A stretch of DNA of 12,701 bases from Phycisphaera mikurensis NBRC 102666 (lineage in GTDB: Bacteria; Planctomycetota; Phycisphaerae; Phycisphaerales; SM1A02), in contig CAMBSR010000040.1 in the NCBI GenBank assembly GCA_945870475.1, positions 1 to 12,701 on the forward strand. Reading direction: 5' to 3'. Below are positions 1 through 7,163 of this stretch, one piece after another. Below the pieces are notes generated by a model that did no database searches, was not told the origin of the DNA, and worked only from the letters and a program-made list of their open reading frames with translations. The translations under genes were made by a program, and so were the position numbers. Position 1 is the first letter of the stretch. The number at the start of each line of letters is the position of its first letter.

Positions 1-10
1 CCTGCAGCAT

Positions 11-52
11 CCCTTGCAAGGGGGGCTCGCAGCCAGCAGCCTTGCAAGGCTG
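11..52. repeat. Two palindromes sharing the core CCTTGCAAGG
   Basis: A perfect 12-bp palindrome lies at 11-22 (CCCTTGCAAGGG) and a perfect 16-bp palindrome at 37-52 (CAGCCTTGCAAGGCTG). They share the ten-base core CCTTGCAAGG, and their centres are 28 bp apart. They sit at the apparent beginning of the first gene. If translation really starts at GTG 74 they would be upstream and could be operator sites. If the gene begins outside the window they are simply coding sequence. The symmetry is directly visible; any function is inference. Confidence 0.5.
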
Positions 53-2683
53 ACAAGTGGAGCAGAGCAGTCTGTGTTCCTCCTGGACCAGCAGGTGTTG
101 GCCGTCCTGCGTTCCGGTGGCGGCTGGAACGCCCGCACGCGCGCGCGCCTGGCATCGCTTGCCAAGCGCGCCGGCGTCGATGTGCAGGTGGTGGTGGCGA
201 GTGCCATGCGCGCGGCGTCGATGGGTGGTGGTGCGCCTGCAGGCGTGCGTGAACAGCCTGGGTTTGTGCAGGGTCCGGCGCCAGGTGCTGCGACGCCTGA
301 CGTGCATGCATCGGAGGCGTCGAGCGCAATGTCCGCTGCAGGGGGGGCTTCATCGCGCGTGGCGCGCTCCGCGCCCAATCGCGCCGTGGAAATCCTGGTC
401 GGCATGGCGCTCCTCCTCATGGCGCTTGCCGTGAGCGTCGGGCTGACGCTCTTTGCGATCGATCGTGCCGACCGAACGGCGTCGCAGGCGACGCGTGGTT
501 CGGGCGCGGAGTCCGCCGTGGCTGCACCCGACGCATCGCGCGCGGGGCGCGCCGAGACCGAGCCTCGCGCGGCACCGACTGCGCCGCGCGGCATCGACGC
601 ACGCACCCCGGCCGCGAACCCCGCACCGAGCGCGCGCGACACGCCGCCTGTTCCCGCCATCTACGCGCGGCCGCCGGTCCTGCGCACGGCGGGCTCGCCC
701 GCGTGGGCGCGCAATGCGCTGGAATCCGTGGCGGCCGGTGAACAGGAACTCCTTGCGATGCAGGCGCGGCTGGTGGCCGGCGGTGCGTCGTCCGATGCGG
801 ACCGCGCGGACTGGCAGCGCACGGCGGACGCGTTCTGCGGATCGTGGCCGCTCCTCGATGCGCGACGACGCGATGCCCTCATGGACGCGATCGCGGCGGT
901 TCACCCGCGCCTTGGTTCCGCGGAACAGCGCACTGGCCTGCGTGGCCCACTGGAAGAGGCGCAGCGTTCGCAGGCCGACGGTCCCGAGGCGCTTTGGCGA
1001 GGGAGCGGTGCGGCGGGCCTTCTGGCGGCGCTCGACCGTCGTTCCGCAGGTGATGCACCGCTGGCGTTTGCCGAGGCTGCGCTCGAGTGGCTCGCCCCGC
1101 GCACCGCGGGCGTTGCGGATGCGGTCTTCGCCGGTGATCCCGCGGCCGCCGCGGACATGGTGGACGCATGGCTCCAGGCCACCGAAGCGGCCACCTCCTC
1201 CGGAACGCTCCGCGATGACCGCGACGCGCGCGTTGCATCGCTCCTCGACATCCTGCTGCGCCGCAACGCGCCCATGGACCGCCCGGGCACCGCGGCCGAT
1301 GCCGCCGGCACGTTGCTCGATTCGCTCGGCTGGACTGCCGATGCCGCGCGCCGCAGCAAGCTTGCGGGCACGTTCCGCGCGTGGTTCGAGGATCCCGCCG
1401 TCACCGCCGCCGCGCTGCATGGCCTCACCAGCGTCCTGGCCGCGCGTCGCCCGGGCACATGGTGGGAGCCGTGGATGGTGTCCGACGCACGCGCCGACAT
1501 GGCATCCCGCACGCGCACCGCCGAGCACTTCGACGCCGCGCTGGCGGCCACGGCGGGCGAGGCCTCGGCGGTGGCGGACTCGCCGCGCATCCGCGGCGTA
1601 CGGCCGGAACTCGTCGAGCGCTGGGTGCGGATCTCGCAGCTCGCGCTCGGGCGCACGCCGGCGGATGACCCGGCGTTCCGCATCGCCCACGCCGCCGAGA
1701 TGGTGGCCATGGTGGAGTGCGCACGGCTCCTGGAACGAGGCCGCACCAGCGATGCCGAGGCCCGCATCTCCCAGGTGGAGGACCCGCAGGGCATCGCTCC
1801 CGATGCGCTCGACCGCTGGAAGGGCCGCACCGAACGCACGGTGGGCCGCGCACCGGCGGGCGACGGAAAGCTCGACCAGGAGCTGCGTGCCCGGGCCTCC
1901 GCGGACGATCGCGGTGCGGTGCTTCGCTCGCTGCGCACGCGCGCGATCGGTGACCTCGGGCCGGCGGACGCCGCAACCATCGCGCGCGAGGCGCTCGCCG
2001 GTCCGTCGCCGCAGCTGCGGTCGGTGGCGCAGGGCGTGATCGCCGACGTCTTTGCCGCGGGGCCGAACGTCGTGGCAGCGCTCGCGGCCGAAGTTCCGGC
2101 CGCGGTCGATGTGGGCGAGGCCGCATCGCTTGCGGGCATGGTCTCGGGGCAGGCGGTTCCTCGAGGGCCGGACGACCGTCGCCGCGCCGCGGCGATGCTC
2201 CTTCTCCTTGACCATCACGCGTCGCTCGTTCCTTCCGACCGCCATCGCATCGATTCGGTGGCGCAGGAATTCACCTATTCCGCCAACTCCGCCACGCGCG
2301 CCCTGGCGGGTCGTCCGGAGCCCGCGGATGCTTCGCCGGAGGTCGCCCTTCGCGCCTGGTTCGACGCCCGCGTGGCGGAGTCGCGGCCCGTGATCCGTCC
2401 CGAGGCCATGCAGCAGATCCTCCGCCGTGCCGAGGAACGCCGGCGGCTCGCCGCGCCGGGCCCGCAGGCCGCGGTGGCGGAACTGGTGGGTCTCCTGGAG
2501 ATCGATGCCGCGGTGATCGACGAGCGCCTGCCGCGCCGCCGGGCCGCGGTGGAGCGCATCAAGGTGCAGTGCTCCTCGGAGCGAAGCGCCGCGCCGGACG
2601 TCTACGCGCAGCTCGATTGCACGTCGCGTGCGCTGCTCGAGCTCGCGGTCCTGGGAATTGCGCCGGAAGGAGGCGTGCCGTGA
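14..2683 (+). CDS. Unrecognised large single-pass membrane protein, possibly 5'-partial
   Basis: I do not recognise the family. The frame encodes a balanced protein rich in Ala, Asp, Glu and Leu. A short helical region comes first (about residues 20-70, with FLLDQQVLAVLRS and a cluster of Arg/Lys). A low-complexity stretch follows, then one clear membrane segment at about residues 126-149 (VGMALLLMALAVSVGLTLFA), then a Pro/Ala/Arg-rich tether to about residue 215. About 670 residues after that look mainly alpha-helical, with no motif I can name. The likely form is a membrane-anchored protein with a large soluble domain. The start is uncertain. The frame is open to the window edge, the position given is the first TTG, and there is no ATG before codon 65. 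A GTG at 74, preceded by GGAG at 59-62, is a credible alternative. Long antisense frames here are Arg/His-rich shadows. The gene is coupled to the next one by a TGATG overlap, so the two products probably work together. Confidence 0.75.
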   Translation: MQGGLAASSLARLTSGAEQSVFLLDQQVLAVLRSGGGWNARTRARLASLAKRAGVDVQVVVASAMRAASMGGGAPAGVREQPGFVQGPAPGAATPDVHASEASSAMSAAGGASSRVARSAPNRAVEILVGMALLLMALAVSVGLTLFAIDRADRTASQATRGSGAESAVAAPDASRAGRAETEPRAAPTAPRGIDARTPAANPAPSARDTPPVPAIYARPPVLRTAGSPAWARNALESVAAGEQELLAMQARLVAGGASSDADRADWQRTADAFCGSWPLLDARRRDALMDAIAAVHPRLGSAEQRTGLRGPLEEAQRSQADGPEALWRGSGAAGLLAALDRRSAGDAPLAFAEAALEWLAPRTAGVADAVFAGDPAAAADMVDAWLQATEAATSSGTLRDDRDARVASLLDILLRRNAPMDRPGTAADAAGTLLDSLGWTADAARRSKLAGTFRAWFEDPAVTAAALHGLTSVLAARRPGTWWEPWMVSDARADMASRTRTAEHFDAALAATAGEASAVADSPRIRGVRPELVERWVRISQLALGRTPADDPAFRIAHAAEMVAMVECARLLERGRTSDAEARISQVEDPQGIAPDALDRWKGRTERTVGRAPAGDGKLDQELRARASADDRGAVLRSLRTRAIGDLGPADAATIAREALAGPSPQLRSVAQGVIADVFAAGPNVVAALAAEVPAAVDVGEAASLAGMVSGQAVPRGPDDRRRAAAMLLLLDHHASLVPSDRHRIDSVAQEFTYSANSATRALAGRPEPADASPEVALRAWFDARVAESRPVIRPEAMQQILRRAEERRRLAAPGPQAAVAELVGLLEIDAAVIDERLPRRRAAVERIKVQCSSERSAAPDVYAQLDCTSRALLELAVLGIAPEGGVP
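2667..2673 (+). promoter_or_regulatory. Shine-Dalgarno sequence for the second gene
   Basis: AAGGAGG lies inside the last codons of the upstream gene, 9 bases before ATG 2683 and 6 before GTG 2680. It is the strongest ribosome-binding site in the window and supports a start at this junction rather than at the earlier in-frame TTG/CTG-type starts. Confidence 0.7.
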
Positions 2684-3510
2684 TGCGTCGAGCGGTCAAC
2701 GCGCGAGCTCCTGCCGTGCGTCTCGCGGCACTCGCCGGAGCGGTGCTGTCGATGGCGTTCATGGCGGGCCTCGTCCCCGTGTCCGATGGCTGGCGCGACG
2801 AGGTGTCGCGTCGCCTGGCGGCGCTGCGCCCCGAACGCCCCGCCGAGTACCTGGCGCTCGCCGAGGACCTGGTGGATCGCGCGTCCAATGGCGGTGCGGC
2901 GGATGCGGATCGCGCCATGGCGCGGATGCTCGCGTCGCTTGCCGGCGCGATCGATGTCCAGGGGATGGGCCGCAGCGCCGCGCTCTTCCTGGTGGAGAAC
3001 TCCTCCAACGACGGCGAGCGCTCGCGCATGCTGGCGGTGGCGGCGCTCCTCGATCCGGCCTCCGACGTGCGAGTGGAGGCCGCGGAGCGGACGGAATCGG
3101 TGCTCGCCCTCGTGCGCGCGTTCTCGTTCTATCGCCGCGGCGATGGCATCCGTGCGAAGGAAGCGCTCGGACGCAACGATGCCGCGGCGCTCCTTGACCG
3201 GCACGCCGACATTCTCAAGGGCGGCAGCGCCCGGTTCCGCGCCGACTGCGACGCCATGCGCTCGAGCGGGGTGCCTGCCATGTCGGACGTGCAGGTGGAG
3301 GCGCTCCACGCGCTGGCTTCCGGGTCAATCGCCGGCGCGCCGCGCAGCTGGAGCGAATCGCTCGCGCGCATCGGTCCCGCGCCGCTTCCGGAGGTCGATC
3401 TGGACGATCCCCGTTCGCTCTTCGGCGTGGACCCGGAGCTCTCGGTCTGGGACGGCAAGGCGTGGACGCCACGACCCGCGGCGCCGGCGGGGTCACTTCG
3501 CCGGCCGTGA
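2683..3510 (+). CDS. Unrecognised exported or membrane-anchored protein, 275 residues
   Basis: I do not recognise this family. ATG 2683 overlaps the upstream stop (TGATG), and a perfect AAGGAGG lies 9 bases before it; GTG one codon earlier is also possible. The N-terminus is basic (MRRAVNARAPAVR), followed by a hydrophobic stretch at about residues 14-31, typical of a signal peptide or membrane anchor. The rest looks alpha-helical, rich in Ala, Asp, Arg and Leu, and ends in a Pro-rich tail. It has no visible catalytic motif. Coupling to the large membrane protein upstream suggests both act at the cell envelope, perhaps in one complex; that is inference from context. Its last 18 bases overlap the 3' end of the convergent LTxxQ gene, so the two mRNAs are complementary at their ends. 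Confidence 0.78.
   Translation: MRRAVNARAPAVRLAALAGAVLSMAFMAGLVPVSDGWRDEVSRRLAALRPERPAEYLALAEDLVDRASNGGAADADRAMARMLASLAGAIDVQGMGRSAALFLVENSSNDGERSRMLAVAALLDPASDVRVEAAERTESVLALVRAFSFYRRGDGIRAKEALGRNDAAALLDRHADILKGGSARFRADCDAMRSSGVPAMSDVQVEALHALASGSIAGAPRSWSESLARIGPAPLPEVDLDDPRSLFGVDPELSVWDGKAWTPRPAAPAGSLRRP
3483..3505. terminator. GC-rich hairpin across two convergent stops
   Basis: A 7-bp perfect stem (GCCGGCG at 3483-3489 with CGCCGGC at 3499-3505) has a 9-base loop. It spans the overlap of the two convergent coding regions. No T-run follows on either strand, so it is at best a weak bidirectional terminator or an mRNA 3'-end stabiliser. In DNA this GC-rich it may be chance. Confidence 0.25.
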
Positions 3511-4416
3511 AGCCCCGCGCTCGATGATCATGTCGCGGAGCTTGGCGCGCTGCGATTCGTCGAGGATCTTTGCAAGCTCACCGAAGATGTGCTGCTGCTC
3601 GCGCATGGAATAGGCGCCTTGCTCGCGCTTTCCCTGGATCTCCTGCACGCTGATCTCCATGAAGAGGGCGCGCAACTTCTCGGTCTGCTCGGGCGTGAGG
3701 TCGAGTCGCTTGGTCACGTCCTCGAACTGCGCCTTGCGCGATTCGACGCGCTGGGCGATGGTGCGCTTCACCATGGCACCTATCTCCTCGAAGCGCATTC
3801 GGAATTCCAGGCGTTCGTTCGCCGCCGGGTCGAGTTCGCCGGTGGTCTGGGGGAAGACCTCCCGGCGCAGTTCCGCCTTGCGCGTGGCAATCCATTCGTC
3901 CGCCATGCGGCGTGCCTCGGTCACCTGCTCGGCGGTCAGCGCGTCGGCGCATTCGTCGATGAACGTCCCGCGCGCGGTGAACGGCTTCATGTCGGCGAAG
4001 AGTGTCCGGATGCGGCCGAACGCGGCAGCGCGCTCGGCGGGTTCCATGGTGCGCATGGCCTGGAGGTCGGCGCCGGCGTCGATGAGCTGGTCGTAGTGCG
4101 CGGTGACGAAATCCGAGAACGCCTTGCTGCGCGCAGCTGCGTGTGCCTCGACGGCGCGGAGGGCCTCTTCATCGAGGTTCAGCCGGAAGACCGCCGCGGC
4201 GGCGGGCTCCATGTCGAGCGGTTCGAGCATGCTGTCGAAACCGCGGGCGACGATGGTGGCCTTGGCCGGTTGCGCGGTGGCGTTGACCGTCGGTCCTGCC
4301 AGCACGCCCGTGGGGGCCGGGGCCGCAGGTGCAGCCGCTGGCCCGCCTGGCGGTGCGGCCCCTGGCGGTGCAGACGCAATGCAGGCGCACAACGCGATGT
4401 TCGCAAGGATCGGCAT
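3493..4416 (-). CDS. Exported Spy/CpxP-like LTxxQ-motif protein
   Basis: The protein has 307 residues. A short hydrophobic N-terminus (MPILANIALCACIASA) looks like a signal peptide without the usual basic residues, and a Pro/Ala/Gly-rich tether follows to about residue 55. The remainder is predicted to be almost all helical and highly charged. LTxxQ-type motifs occur at residues 160-164 (LTAEQ) and 240-244 (LTPEQ), with a weaker LDESQ at 286-290. Repeated LTxxQ motifs are the mark of the Spy/CpxP family of periplasmic chaperones and metal or envelope-stress sensors; those proteins are about 160 residues, so this one is about twice as long. The start is fixed: an in-frame stop lies 30 bases upstream with no other start between. 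It follows the cystathionine enzyme gene by 86 bp on the same strand and may be the last gene of that unit. A role in sulfur metabolism is not implied. Family membership is moderate, the exact function unknown. Confidence 0.75.
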   Translation of the reverse strand: MPILANIALCACIASAPPGAAPPGGPAAAPAAPAPTGVLAGPTVNATAQPAKATIVARGFDSMLEPLDMEPAAAAVFRLNLDEEALRAVEAHAAARSKAFSDFVTAHYDQLIDAGADLQAMRTMEPAERAAAFGRIRTLFADMKPFTARGTFIDECADALTAEQVTEARRMADEWIATRKAELRREVFPQTTGELDPAANERLEFRMRFEEIGAMVKRTIAQRVESRKAQFEDVTKRLDLTPEQTEKLRALFMEISVQEIQGKREQGAYSMREQQHIFGELAKILDESQRAKLRDMIIERGASRPAK

Positions 4417-4502
4417 GGTGAAGGAACGCTCGCCTGCAGTCGTCTATTGCCGACCGTGGCTCGCGAGTTCGCCGTCCGGCCGTGCCATCGTTCGATTCCT
4501 GT

Positions 4503-5708
4503 TCAGGCCTTCGCGAGCGCCTGTTCCAGGTCGTGCTGCAGGTCGTCCGTGTGCTCGATGCCCACGCTCAGGCGCACCAGCGAGTCGCTGATCCCGAGCT
4601 CCTTGCGCTGCTCGGCGGGGACGCTGGCGTGGGTCATGATGGCGGGGTGCTCGATCAGGCTCTCCACGCCGCCCAGGCTCTCGGCCAGGGCGAAGATGTG
4701 CACGTTCTCCAGGAAGCGCCGGCTCTCGTCGATGCCGCCCTTCAGGTACGCGGTGATCATGCCGCCGCCCGCGGGCTGGCCGTCGAGGCGCATCTGCCGC
4801 GCCGCCAGGGCGTGCTGCGGATGGCTTGCGAGGCCGGGGTAGGTGACGCGCTCCACCTTCGGGTGCCTCTCGAGCCACGCGGCGATGCGCGCGGCGCTCG
4901 TGCAGTGCTGGCGCATGCGCACGGCGAGGGTCTTGACACCGCGCAGCGTGAGGTACGCATCGAACGGCCCCATCACGCTGCCGATGGCGTTCTGCATGAA
5001 GCGGAGCTTCTCGGCAAGCGCCTTGTCGCCGGTGATGAGCGCGCCGCCCACGGTGTCGCTGTGGCCGCCGAGGTACTTGGTGGTCGAGTGCATCACCATG
5101 TCGATGCCGTGCTCGAGCGGGCGCTGCAGCAGCGGGGTGGCGAAGGTGTTGTCGCAGACGGTGATGGCGCCGCACGCCTTGCCGAGCGTGGCGACGGCCG
5201 CAAGATCCACGAGCTTGAGCGTGGGGTTGGTGGGCGTCTCCACCCAGATCATTTTGGGCTTGTGGGCCTTGATGGCGGCCTCGAGCTTGCCGAGGTCGGT
5301 CATGTCGACGAACTCCACCTTGAGCCCCATGCTGCGCTTGCGCACGCGGTTCAGCAGGCGGTTGGTGCCGCCGTAGACATCGTCCATGCACAGGATGCAG
5401 TCGCCCGAGTCGAGCAGTTCCAGTGCCGTGGCGATCGCCGCCAGGCCGCTCGCGAAGCAGAACCCGCCGTTGGTGCGGTCGTCCTCGTCGGTGAGCTTCG
5501 AGCCCTCGATGTTCGCCAGCAGCCGCTCGGCCGCGAAGCGCGTGGCGTTATGGCTGCGGCTGTATTCGAAGCCCTTGTGGACGCCCGGGCTCTCCTGGAT
5601 GAAGGTGCTGCTCGTGAAGATCGGGGGCATCACCGCGCCGGTGCCGGGTTCGGGGCTCTGGCCGCCGTGGATGACGCGGGAATCGAGGTGGAGGTTGCCG
5701 TGTGCCAT
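4503..5708 (-). CDS. Cystathionine gamma-lyase / gamma-synthase family PLP enzyme
   Basis: This 401-residue enzyme belongs to the Cys/Met-metabolism PLP family (fold type I) and is full length for it. The PLP lysine is Lys211 in HSTTKYLGGHSD. Tyr49/Arg51 (YSR) are the residues that contact the cofactor phosphate of the neighbouring subunit, and Asp186 (CDNTFATPL) pairs with the pyridine nitrogen. The C-terminus carries LAESLGGVESL and HPAIMTHASVP. The wording of CMDDVYGGTNR and of LGISDSLVRLSVGIE is close to animal cystathionine gamma-lyase, and Glu349 matches the Glu of the GGFES motif there. Together with the adjacent cystathionine beta-synthase this favours gamma-lyase (cystathionine to cysteine, 2-oxobutyrate and ammonia) over gamma-synthase, but sequence alone does not settle it. 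The usual NPTR motif reads NATR (54-57). It starts 20 bp after the beta-synthase stop, so it is almost certainly in the same operon. No Shine-Dalgarno sequence is visible before its ATG. Confidence 0.93.
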   Translation of the reverse strand: MAHGNLHLDSRVIHGGQSPEPGTGAVMPPIFTSSTFIQESPGVHKGFEYSRSHNATRFAAERLLANIEGSKLTDEDDRTNGGFCFASGLAAIATALELLDSGDCILCMDDVYGGTNRLLNRVRKRSMGLKVEFVDMTDLGKLEAAIKAHKPKMIWVETPTNPTLKLVDLAAVATLGKACGAITVCDNTFATPLLQRPLEHGIDMVMHSTTKYLGGHSDTVGGALITGDKALAEKLRFMQNAIGSVMGPFDAYLTLRGVKTLAVRMRQHCTSAARIAAWLERHPKVERVTYPGLASHPQHALAARQMRLDGQPAGGGMITAYLKGGIDESRRFLENVHIFALAESLGGVESLIEHPAIMTHASVPAEQRKELGISDSLVRLSVGIEHTDDLQHDLEQALAKA

Positions 5709-5728
5709 TGGTGTGCCCAGTCGCTTGT

Positions 5729-7111
5729 TCAGAGGAGCTGCTTGCGCAGGTAGTTGATGAGGTCGATCTTGGTGATGATGCCGTAGAAGGCATGTTCGTC
5801 GGCGACGATGGCCACGCGGTCGGCGCGGAAGATCGGCACCAGGTCGAAGACCTTGGCGGAGGGCTTGAGCGTCTCCAGGCGGCGCGTCATGAAGTCGGAG
5901 ACCGGCTTGGTGGCGGAGCCCTTCGGGTCGTCGAGGAGCGCCATGAGGACGTCGCTCTCGTCGATGATGCCCTCCACGCGGTCGCCCTCGCCGAGCACCA
6001 CCATCTGGCTGACGTTGTAGAGGCGCATGCGCTTGATGGCCTGCTGCAGCGGGATGGCGGGGGTGAGCGTGTAGTCCTCGCGGTCGAGGTGGCGGCGCGC
6101 CACCAGGTCGCGCAGGTCGCCGGTCTTCGGGCGGTCGATGAAGCCGTTGTCCATCATCCAGAAGTCGTTGAACATCTTGCTCAGGTACTTGGCGCCCGAG
6201 TCGCAGATGAAGGTGACGACGTTCTTCGGTTCCTTCTGCTCGCGGCAGTAGCGGAGCGCGGCGCAGAGCAGGGTGCCCACGCTCGAGCCGGCCAGCACGC
6301 CTTCCTTGCGCAGGAGTTCGCGCGCGGTGTGGAACGCATCGGCATCGCTCACGGCGAAGGCCTTGTTCACCAGCTTCAGGTCGCAGATGGACGGGACGAA
6401 GTCCTCGCCGATCCCTTCCACCAGCCAGCTCCCCGGCTCAACATGCTTGCCCTCGTTGACGAGCGGCGTGAGGATCGATCCCACCGGGTCGGCCAGGATG
6501 ATCTCCACCTTCGGGTTCTTGGAGCGCAGGTAGTGGCCCACGCCGCTGATGGTGCCGCCGGAGCCGACGCCCGCGACGAATGCATCCACCTTGCCGCCCA
6601 TCTGTTCCCAGATCTCGGGGCCGGTGGTGTGCTCGTGCGCCGCGGCGTTGGCGGCGTTGGCGAACTGGTTGATGTAGAGCGTGTTGGGTCGCGCGGCCGC
6701 CAGGCGGGCGGCGACGTCCTGGTAGTACTCGGGGTGGCCCTTGGCCACGTCGCTTCGGGTCATGACCACCTCGGCGCCCATGGCGCGCAGGTGGCTGATC
6801 TTCTCGTCGCTCATCTTGTCGGGCACCACCACGCTCAGCGTGTAGCCCTTCTGGGCGGCCACCAGCGCCAGCGCCAGGCCGGTGTTGCCGGCGGTGGCCT
6901 CCACGATGTGTCCGCCCGGCTTCAGGCGTCCGTCCTTCTCCGCCGCCTCGATCATCTCCACCGCGATGCGGTCCTTGATGGAGTTCCCCGGGTTCAGGGA
7001 CTCCATCTTGACGAACAGCCGGCACTTCCCGGTGTCCATGCGCTTGAGTTCGAGCATCGGCGTGTTGCCGATCATCTCGAGGACGTTGCCGAAGACGGGT
7101 GCGCGCTGCAT
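5729..7111 (-). CDS. cbs: Cystathionine beta-synthase with C-terminal CBS-domain pair
   Basis: This 460-residue cytosolic PLP enzyme (fold type II) condenses homocysteine with serine (or an activated serine) to cystathionine. Lys46 in NPGNSIKDR is the PLP lysine. The cofactor Asn loop is ATAGNTG (72-78), the phosphate-binding Gly loop is GVGSGGTISG (181-190), and Ser276 in AGSSVGT lies at the pyridine nitrogen. Two CBS repeats follow at about 345-392 and 405-458 and normally bind adenosyl ligands such as AMP or SAM for regulation. The N-terminal haem-binding extension of animal enzymes is absent. ATG 7111 is chosen because the family begins just before NVLEMIGNTPML; the open frame continues to 7747 only as antisense of rsmJ. 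A TAGACT box lies 7 bases upstream, and no Shine-Dalgarno sequence is present. The cystathionine gamma-family gene follows after 20 bp, completing a transsulfuration pair. A cysteine synthase with CBS domains is the alternative reading. Confidence 0.92.
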   Translation of the reverse strand: MQRAPVFGNVLEMIGNTPMLELKRMDTGKCRLFVKMESLNPGNSIKDRIAVEMIEAAEKDGRLKPGGHIVEATAGNTGLALALVAAQKGYTLSVVVPDKMSDEKISHLRAMGAEVVMTRSDVAKGHPEYYQDVAARLAAARPNTLYINQFANAANAAAHEHTTGPEIWEQMGGKVDAFVAGVGSGGTISGVGHYLRSKNPKVEIILADPVGSILTPLVNEGKHVEPGSWLVEGIGEDFVPSICDLKLVNKAFAVSDADAFHTARELLRKEGVLAGSSVGTLLCAALRYCREQKEPKNVVTFICDSGAKYLSKMFNDFWMMDNGFIDRPKTGDLRDLVARRHLDREDYTLTPAIPLQQAIKRMRLYNVSQMVVLGEGDRVEGIIDESDVLMALLDDPKGSATKPVSDFMTRRLETLKPSAKVFDLVPIFRADRVAIVADEHAFYGIITKIDLINYLRKQLL

Positions 7112-7118
7112 GGGGCGG

Positions 7119-7124
7119 AGTCTA
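7119..7124 (-). promoter_or_regulatory. Putative -10 box of cbs (leaderless)
   Basis: Read on the minus strand the hexamer is TAGACT, followed by 7 bases (CCGCCCC) and then the cbs ATG. Transcription starting about 7 bases after a -10 box would begin at or next to the start codon. No good -35 element is visible. Confidence 0.45.
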
Positions 7125-7150
7125 CGGGGCCGCCGCACGCCCCGGCGCGG

Positions 7151-7156
7151 TAGAAC
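7151..7156 (+). promoter_or_regulatory. Putative -10 box of rsmJ (leaderless)
   Basis: TAGAAC is followed by 7 bases and ATG 7164. It matches TATAAT at four of six positions but lacks the final T. No Shine-Dalgarno sequence or -35 element is visible. The whole cbs-rsmJ intergenic region is 52 bp, so both divergent promoters must lie in it or reach into the neighbouring gene. Confidence 0.35.
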
Positions 7157-7163
7157 ACGTGCC

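Noticed and set aside
231..242. Palindrome CGCCTGCAGGCG inside the first gene
   Set aside because: A single GC-rich palindrome in coding DNA at this base composition is expected by chance, and it does not share the CCTTGCAAGG core.
350..2245. Long minus-strand open frame (631 codons) opposite the first gene, plus several other long frames there
   Set aside because: Their products are dominated by Arg, His, Ala and Pro with no domain or hydrophobic pattern. This is the usual antisense shadow of a GC-rich gene; the plus-strand product has normal composition and a membrane segment.
4417..4502. Terminator or separate promoter between the cystathionine gamma-family gene and the LTxxQ gene
   Set aside because: The 86-bp gap has only the short palindrome CTCGCGAG and no stem with a T-run, and no -10-like box stands 6-7 bases before the ATG. 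I cannot support either call.
5702..7153. Plus-strand frame of 483 codons opposite cbs
   Set aside because: It is antisense to a gene with clear PLP and CBS motifs, and its composition (Val, Ala, His, Gly, Asp) is typical of a reverse-strand shadow.
7112..7163. SAM riboswitch or other leader element before cbs
   Set aside because: Only 52 bases separate the divergent start codons and no conserved stem set is visible, so there is no room for one.
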